Origin: Amaranthus tricolor
Lineage: Eukaryota > Streptophyta > Magnoliopsida > Caryophyllales > Amaranthaceae
Length of the DNA: 64,000 nucleotides
Direction: 5' to 3'
Assembly (NCBI RefSeq): GCF_026212465.1
Contig: NC_080055.1
Coordinates: 16,691,682 to 16,755,681, forward strand
The number at the start of each line of letters is the position of its first letter. Positions within the stretch are counted from its first letter, which is position 1. The translations under genes and the position numbers were made by a program. The notes beneath the pieces were generated by a model that did not search any database, was not told the origin of the DNA, and saw nothing but the letters and a program-made list of their open reading frames with translations. Of this stretch, positions 35,495-45,712 are shown piece by piece.

Positions 35495-36500
35495 GAAGGG
35501 ATGTTAATGCATGATTTAGAGGAGGTTGTTGAAGTCGGATCAGAAGAGGAAGGGGTTGAGGAAGAAAAAGAGGAAAAGGAGAAATCAAGGAAGGAAGAAA
35601 AAGAGAAGAAGGAGCAAGAACCTGTTCCCACTGACAACGTTGAAAAAAGAGAAAAAGTGGAATAGGATGGAGATTTGGACTGCTATTTATGGTGCATTCT
35701 TTCGTTTACTGTTTCTTGTTTTCCTCAAATGACAAATCTATATGGTTTGTGCTGTGGTTTGATACTCCCAATTCTTTTGATTGATGACAAAAGGGGGAAG
35801 AGAATGCACAAACTTAAGAGAAGCTGTGAATACACAGTTCCATATCTTGATGGATTTATATTGCTACAATAATGGAAGTTAATGTGCATAAGTGTGATGA
35901 TTGTGATTATGAATGATTATAAAACCAGCTTAAAATCATCTTTGTTGTTAAGTTTATGAATACTTTGATTAAGTGTTGTTCTGAATTTGTTTTCTTCAAA
36001 GCTGTTACTTTCTATAATACTTATGGATTTGTGTGTTAATTTGGATTTCTGTTAATTTAATTTAACTGCTTTTGGAAAATTATTTGAAAACATATTTGAT
36101 ATTATGTTTTTAATATAGAGTAAATTGTTTTATGCATGCTTGGTAAATTATATTGTAACGAGTTGATTTGCTAAGTTATTTAGAGTTGCTTTAATCTCTA
36201 GTATGCTCTAAAAATTTTGTTTTACTCTATTTTACTTAAGTTTGTTTATAAGTTTGTCTTCATCAAAAAGGGGGAATTTGTTGGCCTCTTAGGTTTTGAT
36301 GATGACTTCACTTTTAAATAAACAAACATGTTTTAGAGATTGTTTTGTAGGTGAATATCCGATTTTGTTGAAATCGTTGATGAAGCCTATGACTTGGTTC
36401 GTGGAAGTTGTACGTGTCTCAAAATATCCAAGAAGTTAGATAAGTGCTTGGGACGTTAAAGGTAGACAGACGGTCTACTGTTCCCAAAGTTGACACTAAC
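35495..36500 (+). mobile_element. SIRE fragment: ORF3 3' end, UTR and partial LTR
   Basis: A piece of a third SIRE copy. It starts inside ORF3 (GMLMHDLEEVVEVGSEEEGVEEE, compare element A near 11,400), runs through the untranslated region with its AAAAGGGGGAAGA and AAAAAGGGGGAATT tracts (about 35,791 and 36,265), and continues into about 220 bp of LTR (from about 36,279, TGTTGGCCTCTTAGG). It ends near 36,500, shortly before the acceptor of the CACTA protease exon at 36,517. No second LTR or target duplication is present. The left junction lies at TGAAG, shared by the repeat array and the SIRE sequence. Confidence 0.85.
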
Positions 36501-36831
36501 ATCTATTTTCTCTTAGTGCTTTCAACAACCTTCTTCTTCCGTTGAATGCGGCTGCTACGCGCTGAAGTATATGGACGATATTATAAAATCCGTGAAGGAG
36601 TTTGGAGTCGAAAATATAGATGCTGTAAGTATTTGTTACGTTCTTAATTAAATAATTATTGGTAACATCTAATGTTTATATATTAATCTTTTATTTTTAT
36701 ATTATATTATAGGTTTTAAACGACATTCCGAGGGAAATACGCCCTTTGAGAAGTGGAGAGATGCGCGAATTAAAAGACAAGATTTCTGCGTATCTTGCTA
36801 ATATTTGTCCTTGATAAATTGTAATTAGTAT

Positions 36832-37536
36832 AGATAAGAAGGCGATGAAAAATGTGCCTTATTTGATCCACCGTAGGTTGTTTGCTGTATACTATTGTAT
36901 GTACTAGTCCAGATATAGCTCATGTTGTTGGGGTAGTTAGGTTTATGTCTAATCCTAGAAAGGAGCATTGGGCGGCAGTTAAGTGGATTCTAAGGTATCC
37001 CAGGGGTACTTCTAGAGTTAGTTTATGTTTTGATCCTGGCGAACTTATGTTAGATGGTTACATAGATGATGATATGTCAAGTGATATTGATTCTAGTAAG
37101 TCTGCATCTAGTTACTTGATGATGTTTGCAGGGAGAGTTGTTTCTTGGCAATCTAAATTGCAAAAATGTGTTTCTCTATCGACTAATGAGTCAGAGTATG
37201 TGGTACCTGTTGAAGCTGGTACGGAGTTAGTGTGGATGAGGGACTTCCTTGAAGAGTTGGGTTTGCAGCAAGACAATTATTTGTTACATTGTGATTGTCA
37301 GAGTACCATTCACCTAGCTAAGAATGCTATATATCATGGTCGAACCAAATATATATAGAGGAGGTATCATTGGATTCGAGATCAGATAGAAGAAAAAACT
37401 TTTTAGCTTGTGAAGATTAGTACTCATGAAAATGGATCGAATATGTTAACTCAGATCCTGCCAAGGGAAAAATTAGAGGTGTGCCGTCTGGAAGCAGAGA
37501 TTGTCATACCCCTCAAGTTGGAGGGAGGGAGAGATT
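36832..37536 (+). pseudogene. Copia (Tork-like) RT/RNase H fragment
   Basis: C-terminal piece of another Copia lineage's Pol. It begins around AMKNVPY, passes a frameshift near 36,880, and reads through TSPDIAHVVGVVRFMSNP, then RNase H (LDGYIDDDMS, LSTNESEY, LHCDCQSTIHLAKN) to MLTQILPREKLEVCRLE. A TAG interrupts it at 37,356-37,358 and a second stop lies at about 37,404. The GTTGGAGGGAGGGAGA tract near 37,516-37,531 may be its polypurine tract. It abuts the truncated CACTA end on the left and the inverted-repeat element on the right. Confidence 0.85.
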
Positions 37537-37952
<416 letters not shown>

Positions 37953-38224
37953 CGTGAAGTTAATCATGGTGTTCCAGCTGTGATATTCTCAACTGGTGGA
38001 TTTATTGGAAATATGTTTCATGAATTAAATGAGATTATAATTCCATTATTCATCACATCAAGACATTTTGAATCAAAAGTGCAATTTATGATTACAGATT
38101 ATGCAGATTGGTGGGTTAAATATAAGTTTAATAAGTTCATCAAAAAGTTATCTTCTTTTGAAGTTATAGATGGTGATTCTGATGGAAGAGTTCATTGCTT
38201 TCCAAGTGCTGTTATTGGTCTCAG
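37953..38224 (+). pseudogene. Captured GT61 glycosyltransferase exon fragment
   Basis: Open frame of about 90 codons, read from just inside the left inverted repeat. It resembles the start of the catalytic domain of plant GT61 (DUF563) glycosyltransferases, the Golgi xylosyl/arabinosyltransferases of xylan decoration: PAVIFSTGGF.GN.FHE.NE, IIPLFITSRHF, ITDYADWWVKYKF, SSFEVID and HCFPSAVIGL. The frame ends at a splice-donor-like AG|GTAAAT (38,223-38,230), with intron-like sequence following, so it was captured from genomic DNA rather than from processed mRNA. There is no start codon of its own, signal anchor or catalytic C-terminal part. It could at most be expressed as part of a chimeric transcript. 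Confidence 0.78.
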
Positions 38225-38540
38225 GTAAATTTAATACTAATTATATATTCTTATTATCTATCGTTATATATTGTTAACTTATTAATTTAAATTTAACCCT
38301 TTAAATTCAAAGCCACTTAGTGGAGCCAGTTAATGTTATTGGGGAATGAATTGTCAGTCTCTCTGTATATATTGTGACCCCTCAATGTGAAGAATTAGGC
38401 TAACCTGGTAAACCTATAACATAATGCCTTTTTGTATCAATCACCACTTGTAATGGAGTATATAACTATAATTTCTTTACCGGGTCATCTTCCTAGCCGG
38501 ACTACTTTCCGAAGAATATCAATCAAGCTATGCATACTCT

Positions 38541-38625
38541 TTCTTTTTCCTCTCCAGATGAACATTTTTACATGGATACCAGTGCTACATCCCACATGAT
38601 TCACTCTCAAGGTAATTTTCTTAAG
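38541..38625 (+). pseudogene. Copia protease scrap inside the inverted-repeat element
   Basis: Reads about 27 codons similar to the junction before a Copia protease active site (FYMDTSATSHMIHSQGNF; intact elements have a D(T/S)G triad, here DTS). It is too short to assign a lineage. It shows that the core of the element is a composite of at least two unrelated sources. Confidence 0.6.
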
Positions 38626-38739
38626 TATTTTCCATTGAAGCATCATCATGACTCACTCTCAAAGCCATAGAAGTTGAAATTGCATGGATACTTGTTTCCT
38701 ATCAGGCCAGTATTCTTTCTCCCTTGAACTTGAAAACAA

Positions 38740-39194
<455 letters not shown>

Positions 39195-40004
39195 TTTTTT
39201 TCAAATTTTCCTTGAAGGAAGGCCCATGTAATATATTAAATATGGGCTTATACTTTAATAAAAAAAAACAAAAAGAGTGGAAAATTATAAAAACAAAAAG
39301 GCAGCAGCATTTGGTAATATACATATGCACGCACAAAAAAAAGGGAAGTGATGACAGAGAAAGAATAATGTACAACGTGATATTGTGTCAATTCGATCGA
39401 AGGCCATTCATATTTCGTTTTTCGTCAAATTTAAACACGGTGTTCCTGCATACCCAACCTACATATTTAATGGTTGGATTGTCGTTTTGTGCATTGTAAG
39501 TCGGTAATTTGTATTTTGCCCTAATTTACACTAATTGTTATTTTACTACTTTTGAGTGTTGATTTAGGGTTGTTTAGTGTTCGTATTGCCTCTAGTATTG
39601 TCTAGATAGGATTTTGGCTGTACCCATTAATTTTATTGGTGATTAGTGGAAGAGTTTTGTACCACTTACGGTCCTATGGTTTTTTCCCGTATTGGGTTTC
39701 CACATAAAATATCTTGTGTGCTTTACATTCCGCATATTTACTTTATTGTGTTTGATTGTGAGACTATTATTATTTGTTTGATTGGATTGGTTATTTTTGT
39801 TCATCTAACAACACAAAGGGAGAAAGTGTGTGTTATATTACCACTTTTCTCAACAGATTGACATGAAACTTTTGATGAAATTTACATTATAAATTATTCT
39901 CATAAAAAAGTTTATTTTCACAATTTTTCTTAACCACCACCTCTCTGATGCACCGAATAAATTGTATGAAGAAAATAAGATAATTGTAGTAGAACAAAAA
40001 TATA
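39195..40004. other. AT-rich spacer with no recognised feature
   Basis: Between two DNA transposons. ORFs of about 70-105 codons occur on both strands, but none shows family motifs or supportive splice signals. Confidence 0.45.
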
Positions 40005-40280
40005 CTCCCTCCTATTCAGCTTAGGTGTCCCATTTCCTTTTATGGTTAAGTCACATTAAATGTCCCATTTCTATTTTTGGCATGGATTTTTGACTATTAT
40101 ACCCTTAGTACTTTATCCTATTTTCAATTATACCCTCTATTACCCTTACTAATTTTCCCTTTCTTATAATTAATCAACATACTTAAATCCTAATTAATAC
40201 CTACCCATTTACACACTCCCTCCCATTATAAACCTAAAACCCTACCCATTCCCCATTCATCTTGCCGTTTTCTCTTAATC

Positions 40281-40455
40281 TTGGGTTGAAAGCTTCACCT
40301 TCTTCCTTATCTTCTTTCTTGTTCTTCTCTGAAAACCCTAAATCTGGGTTGAAGCTTCACCATCTTCCTTTATTTCTTCTGTGTAGTTGTCTGATAACCC
40401 TAGATCTGGGTTGAAGCTTCACCTTATTCCTTAATTTCTTTCGTGTTGTTGTCAT
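40281..40455 (+). repeat. Short tandem repeat in leader of the unknown gene
   Basis: A block of about 62 bp, with the core GGGTTGAAGCTTCACC followed by a pyrimidine-rich stretch and AACCCTA(A/G)ATCT, is repeated nearly three times. It looks like a 5' untranslated leader. Confidence 0.6.
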
Positions 40456-40518
40456 GGAAAACTCCACTTCGCCTTTTAAATCCCCCTGAAGAATCCTAAC
40501 TCGACAATCGACTCACCC

Positions 40519-42245
40519 ATGAAAAACCCTAACTCGCGTACTTCTTTACTTCTGAGAATCCCCAAATCTCCTTACAAATCGCCTTCTAAGATAGACTTTA
40601 AGGGGTTCGATGATGGAAATCCTAGATCTGGACTGAAATCGTTTGAGGAAGAGTCTTATGATTACAATGATGACTCAACTTCTGTTGAGACTGATCCTAA
40701 GTGGGGAAGAGAACTTGACTCTGAAGGTGAACCCATTTACACACCTGAGCCTGATATGTATCCTGATCGTGAATATTCTTCCATTGATGCTGTTTTTTCG
40801 AATACTGATTGTGAAGAAGAACATTGGCTTGATAAGCTTGGTCCTTTCTCAAGTGAGTTTCTGTTTTTGTTGGTGCATGTTCATTTTGACTGATGATGAT
40901 TTTTAAGTTAAACGTTTTTTTATGCATTTAATTTCATTCCTCTGTGATCTGAAAGTGAGAGCAGTTTTAGCCACCAAAAAATCGAACAAAGGGGGTTTGG
41001 ATTGTTTTCCAACGTTTAATGCACAAAGATGTTCGATTTTGTACTCAATGATTTAAAAAAAAAATTTACCTGAGAGTTCTAAAACAACCAATTTTTTCAT
41101 TAATGTATATTTGAATAAAAATGTTTCATTGAAAACAACATAAAATGTTTGTTGTTTGCATCTGAAATATCCCATGTTAAAGATCCCAAAAATATGTCCA
41201 AATTCAAAAGGAATTTACATTTCAAACATGTAGCTGTGCTGTTTATGGTTGTGTTGGCTGATCTTCTGTGCTGTTGTTGCTTTCCTCTGTGTCCCAAAAA
41301 ATGTTGTTGGTTGCTGTTCTTTTGCTCATACGATGCTTTCTGTTGCAACTGCTGAAATTTGTTGACTTTGATTGTTGGTTACTTCTGAGATTTCTACATT
41401 CAAATCCCCTTCATCATATCCACCTGCATACCCAATGAGTTCCACAAGCTGATTCATTTTTTCTGTACTTAGCTTTGTGAATAAATATTAAAGTGAATCA
41501 ACAACCAATTGTTTGTCAATAGTCAGCTAATCTAGCCTTAAATTTTTCTTCATCGAATTTTATTTTATTTGCTGCTTCTTTCCCCCCTCTCTTGCTGTTG
41601 AGGTTAATGACTGTGGTGTTGTTTGTCATCTGCTTCTTGACATCATTCCACAATCGTGTAATTGTTTTCCTACAAACCTCAAACTCAATCGCAAGTGCGT
41701 TGATTGTGCCTTGCGCTGGTTTGCCCTTCTTATTTAATGCAGATAGCAGCTTCTGCATTATGCGTTCTCTTTGTTGTGTACTTAAGTTTTTTGTAGGAGC
41801 CATTGTTTTAGATGAATGTGTAATAAATGACCATTGTCATTGTCTATTTATACTTTCTGTTCTGTAATGTAATGATTGATTTTTTGTTCTTGTTGCACAT
41901 TTCATTTTGGCGCCATACTTTCTGTTTTCTCAAGTTATGCTGTGTGCTTTGAAAATTTTCTTGAATTCTTGGCGGCAGTTTCTGATTATGTAATGAATTC
42001 CTTCTTTTTGGACATTTTAATTTGGGGTTTCAAATTAATTTGGGTACTGTGATGATTTTTTCCATTTTGAAAAATTGGTTGTTTATAAATTGGAGCCTAT
42101 TTAAGAAATTATTAATGCATTTTTTGGGTAATTTGGAAAATCTGAAGTCAATGATCGCAAAAAAATTCGTACTCACATGATCAGTAACGACTGCAACTAC
42201 ACCGAAGCTGTTGAAGAATTGAGAAGGCTCTCGAAGATACCATAA
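40519..42245 (+). CDS. Unknown two-exon gene carried in the mariner-like element
   Basis: Exon 1 is 40,519-40,852 and exon 2 is 42,148-42,245, joined by GTGAGT and a pyrimidine-poor AAG acceptor in matching phase, for about 143 residues. Exon 1 encodes a basic Ser/Pro-rich start (RIPKSPYKSPSK), then an acidic region rich in Asp, Glu and Tyr (SYDYNDDST, DSEGEPIYTPEPD, CEEEHWLDKLGP). Exon 2 encodes NDRKKIRTHM and a short helix ending EAVEELRRLSKIP. I do not recognise the family. The open exon 1, phase-consistent splice and pyrimidine-rich leader argue that it is or recently was a real gene. It may be a hitch-hiking host gene or an accessory gene of the element; the large intron (1,295 bp) contains the antisense transposase fragment. 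The ATG at 40,519 is chosen because an upstream one (40,454) meets a stop after 11 codons. Confidence 0.5.
41516..41803 (-). pseudogene. Mariner-like transposase N-terminal fragment
   Basis: 95-residue frame starting MAPTKNLSTQQRERIMQKLL. The first about 65 residues look like the helix-turn-helix DNA-binding region of plant mariner transposases (GTINALAIEFEVCRKTITRLW, then a Lys-rich stretch). The frame stops at 41,516, and no DD39D catalytic domain follows to the left, so only the DNA-binding part is left. If expressed, it could act as a competitor of intact transposases at the termini; this is speculation. Confidence 0.6.
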
Positions 42246-42562
42246 TTGATGTATTTAATTTTTAGTACTCTTGAGAAATTTATGTAATTTCCAAAAATTA
42301 TTGTAAACGTAGGACTTAATTATGTAATTTAGGATTTAATTAAATTATCGATGTAATTTTGGCGCAAAAAATTTTCAAATTTTTGGTGCCAAAAAAAATC
42401 AGCTTTTAAATTGGGCTAAATTGGTGGGAATTATTAATTCCTTAATCTTTACAATTAAAAATCCATAATATTACTCTCTCTCCTCCCTTAGGGTCCCATT
42501 TTGACTTTTCTTAAAATCCGTAAAAAGTCAAATGAAATACTTCTCCTGAATAGGAGGGAGTA

Positions 42563-43631
42563 CTTTATTATACTTTCCTCCCTTCGAAAAAGATAGAAAC
42601 ACGCTGAGTCCGGATCAGTTATTTAGGCGCCAAGTCGCCAATGCACCGTTTCATTCTGCCTTAAACATGAATTATACCAGCTGCATGCACGGACTCAATG
42701 CAAGGTTCCTTCTGCCCGATTGACAATTTTAGGAGGGTAATAAATTAAGTGATCAACCGAAAACTCAGTTCTCCAATCTCCATATGTGCTGAAATTATTT
42801 AATTATTGTCATTCTTTTCAATGTTATTACTTTTTCTAATGTCAGAGACTTTTAATTTTTCGGGGCACTGTGCGGTCAAACATGATGAGTCTATACAATA
42901 TACTAATGAAGAAACGATTAGAACAAATGTCAACTTTATTATAATAAAAATTTTTCTGCTCTTTTAATGTTCTTATTAGGCATATATTTTTTAGCATATC
43001 ATGTCATATCTTTTTGATTAGATTTGTTTAATTGATTAGTTACAAAAGAATTTAAAATACACCTTTTTTAGTAATTTTTTACCATATACAATCAATTTAG
43101 TTAAGTAGGGAGTATCTTTTAATTACTATTGATTATTATCAAATAGGATATTAATAATTTATGTAAGAAATTAACTTTCATTAAAATAATTTTGTCATAA
43201 ATTAAGAAAAGAAAACAATTTTGAAATAGTTTATCATAGATAATCCTATTCCATATATTACTTATATGGCTATATATAATAAAAAAAATTGTACACTCAA
43301 ATAGATTACACATTAATTATTTATGTGAATAATTAGAATAAGATATCGATGAAATAAATTTTAAATAATAATTTTATCACCTATGTTTGACAAGTTTATA
43401 ATACATAAATAAATAAATTAAGTTATATGCTAATTATTATAGTGAAAATGTGTTCTTTAAGCTGAAAATTTATTTTAAGGTTTTACAAAGACATTGAACA
43501 TAAAATATTTTTTTATATTATTTTTATATGTTGAAACTTTCTATTATTTTATATAATTACTTATAATCAATATTGTTTAGTGCATAATATTATAATTATG
43601 TTTTATATAGTAGTATATTAGTAATATCAAT
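42563..43631. other. AT-rich spacer with no recognised feature
   Basis: A less AT-rich patch at about 42,600-42,735 (GGCGCCAAGTCGCC and neighbours) stands out, but I could not tie it to a gene or element. The rest is AT-rich. Confidence 0.45.
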
Positions 43632-44014
43632 ATATATCCTAGAGCTGTTCAAAACAAACCCGACCCGAAAATCCGACCCGAAAAAATGTAAGTTTTTTAG
43701 GTTTACCGAACCGCAATTACCCGAACCGATACTTCACTCGAACCGTTTGATAACCGAAAAGGGCAAAATCGAACTCGAACTGCAACCGAATTTTATAACC
43801 GACATATAAACCTTAACCGATGTTACCCGAACTGAATAGTGATCGACCCGAGTCAAATCCGACCCGAATTATGCACGTAACTGAATGTAACCTGACTAAA
43901 ACCGATTAAGATCGAACTGTTTTTAACCCAATCGATTATTAATCGAACTATTTTTAACCCGAACTGATACAAACCCGAACCGATTGTAAATCTATACAGA
44001 AGAGATTGCATACA

Positions 44015-44618
<604 letters not shown>

Positions 44619-44897
44619 ATTGAAATAAATTGATCTGCCTATTAGGGCTGGCAAAAGCTGACCCGACCTGCTAACCTGATCTGAAACCGATTCGAAATTA
44701 GCGGGTTTGGGTTTAGATTTTTGACCCAATTAATTAAATGGGTCAACCCGACCTGATCTGTTTATTAAATGGGTTAGGTTCAGGTTGAATATTTTAACCC
44801 GAAAAAAACTTGTTTAACCCATTTATTAAATTTAAGACGGATCAACATTTGCCAAATACTTCGTAAAACTAAGATAATACCAATTACCATATATTGA

Positions 44898-45032
44898 GGG
44901 ATTTGTCAGCTGAAGATGACTTTCAATAAGAAAGGAAGTTGTCCCACATCGGCTAAGAGATTTGTCAGCTGAAGATGACTTTCAATAACAAAGGAAGTTG
45001 TCCCACATCGGCTATGAAAGATACTAATAAAA
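44898..45032 (+). promoter_or_regulatory. U5 snRNA promoter with duplicated upstream sequence element
   Basis: A 59-bp block is tandemly duplicated (about 44,898-44,956 and 44,957-45,015). Each copy ends with GTCCCACATCGG (44,941 and 45,000), matching the plant snRNA upstream sequence element RTCCCACATCG. A TATA-like ACTAATAAAAG follows at about 45,023-45,033. The order USE - TATA - snRNA start is that of plant snRNA genes; U5 is normally transcribed by Pol II with this pair. The proximal USE is about 55-65 bp before the RNA start. Confidence 0.85.
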
Positions 45033-45064
45033 GAAAAATCCTTTAAATCACTTCCACAGATCTC

Positions 45065-45192
45065 ATACCAACTTACGCAGCCACGCCGTGAGCACAAAGC
45101 GAACTATTCTTTCGCCTTTTACTAAAGAATACAGTGTGCTCGCTGCATTAAGTGGCATACGTTTATTTTTGAAGGAAGCCTTTATTAAGGTT
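45065..45192 (+). ncRNA. U5: U5 spliceosomal snRNA
   Basis: All hallmarks of U5 snRNA are present. The invariant loop I GCCTTTTAC (45,114-45,122) lies in an 11-nt loop closed by ATTCTTT/AAAGAAT (45,106-45,112 with 45,124-45,130). Next outward is a perfect stem GAGCACA/TGTGCTC (45,090-45,096 with 45,135-45,141), and then GCAGC/GCTGC and ACTTA/TAAGT extending to CC/GG. A consensus Sm site ATTTTTG follows at 45,165-45,171, then a 3' hairpin AGCCTT-TATT-AAGGTT (45,177-45,192). In the spliceosome, loop I of U5 aligns the two exons. The stems are uncorrupted and the promoter is in place, so it may be functional. It sits inside a hAT-like element, so it may instead be a mobilised copy. The 5' end (ATACC) is set by analogy with other U5 RNAs; the 3' end is approximate. 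Confidence 0.88.
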
Positions 45193-45712
45193 AAATGGGT
45201 CAAATGACCTGAAATATATGAATTTAATGACCTAAAAAAAAAGTAGGTTAAATGGGTCATTAGCAGGTTGATCCGATCTGCTACAGATGTATCTGCTATA
45301 TCTGATAAAACAATCGGTAATTATTTTTTGTAAGTAAATGAGCATACATCAATTAAAAACCTGACTATTAACTTATTTCGATATTGACCCGATCAATAGT
45401 TATCCGTAACCGATATCTACTCGAAAAATAAAGCTCGAACCCGATCTGTACCCGAAAAAACCGAACCAATTAGTAATCGATGACAACCCGAGACCGATTG
45501 ACACTCGACACGAACTTCAACCGACACAGAACTGATGCTAACCCGATAGCTTGAATAACCGATCTCTAACCGAACCGTGACTAACCGACTCGACCCGAGT
45601 GTGAACCGTTGTAACACACAGCCGAAAAATAACCGATCCGAAATGCAACAGAACCGAATAACACCCGTCCGAAACCGACCCGATCAACCGAATGAACACC
45701 TCTAATATATCC

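Larger units (their letters stand above)
7828..36814 (+). pseudogene. CACTA second gene: plant transposase (TNPA-like) fused to Ulp1-type cysteine protease
   Basis: Exons inferred from conserved GT..AG borders and phase: 7,828-8,214; 8,300-8,557; 8,660-8,792 joined after SIRE A to 19,027-19,169; 19,272-19,680; 19,746-20,030; 20,111-20,412; 20,513-20,685; 20,774-20,889; 20,977-21,049; 36,517-36,624; 36,713-36,814. The first exons form an acidic and basic N-terminus followed by a plant-transposase (Ptta/En/Spm)-like region (KRKFYHRLGQKTYDEVRKEW). The later exons form a C48-type protease: His in LHWILLVICP (codon 20,778), Asp in VHVFDSL (codon 20,829) and Cys in SSVECG (codon 36,547). Frameshifts are present in exon 4 (about 19,385-19,400) and in the protease exon near 20,856, which creates a stop at 20,883. 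With two whole retrotransposons inside it, the gene is dead. CACTA elements often carry such Ulp1-like proteases, but their role in transposition is not settled. Confidence 0.85.
2813..36831 (+). mobile_element. CACTA (En/Spm) DNA transposon, nested and right-truncated
   Basis: The element begins with CACTAGTGG at 2,813, followed by subterminal hairpin repeats and two genes in the standard CACTA order: a TNP2-like transposase (4,316-7,623) and a second gene combining a plant transposase/TNPA-like region with a Ulp1-type protease (7,828-36,814). About 21 kb of its present length is inserted retrotransposon: SIRE element A, SIRE element B and a SIRE fragment. Just after the protease stop codon the sequence changes to a Copia RNase H fragment (about 36,832), and no matching CACTA terminus or subterminal repeats are seen, so the right end has been lost. 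The left 3-bp target duplication (AAA) cannot be confirmed without the right end. The right boundary is approximate. Confidence 0.9.
40005..42560. mobile_element. Tc1/mariner-like element with TA target duplication
   Basis: The ends are perfect 15-bp inverted repeats (CTCCCTCCTATTCAG at 40,005 and its inverse ending at 42,560), flanked by TA on both sides (40,003-40,004 and 42,561-42,562). CTCCCTCC termini with TA duplication are the signature of plant mariner and Stowaway elements. The 2.56-kb body contains an N-terminal mariner transposase fragment (minus strand) and a separate two-exon gene (plus strand). The catalytic DDD part of the transposase is absent, so the element is non-autonomous. 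Confidence 0.85.

Noticed and set aside
38310..38520. A second GT61 exon after the captured one
   Set aside because: The acceptor-like CAAAG and following codons near 38,310-38,330 do not continue in a convincing GT61 frame.
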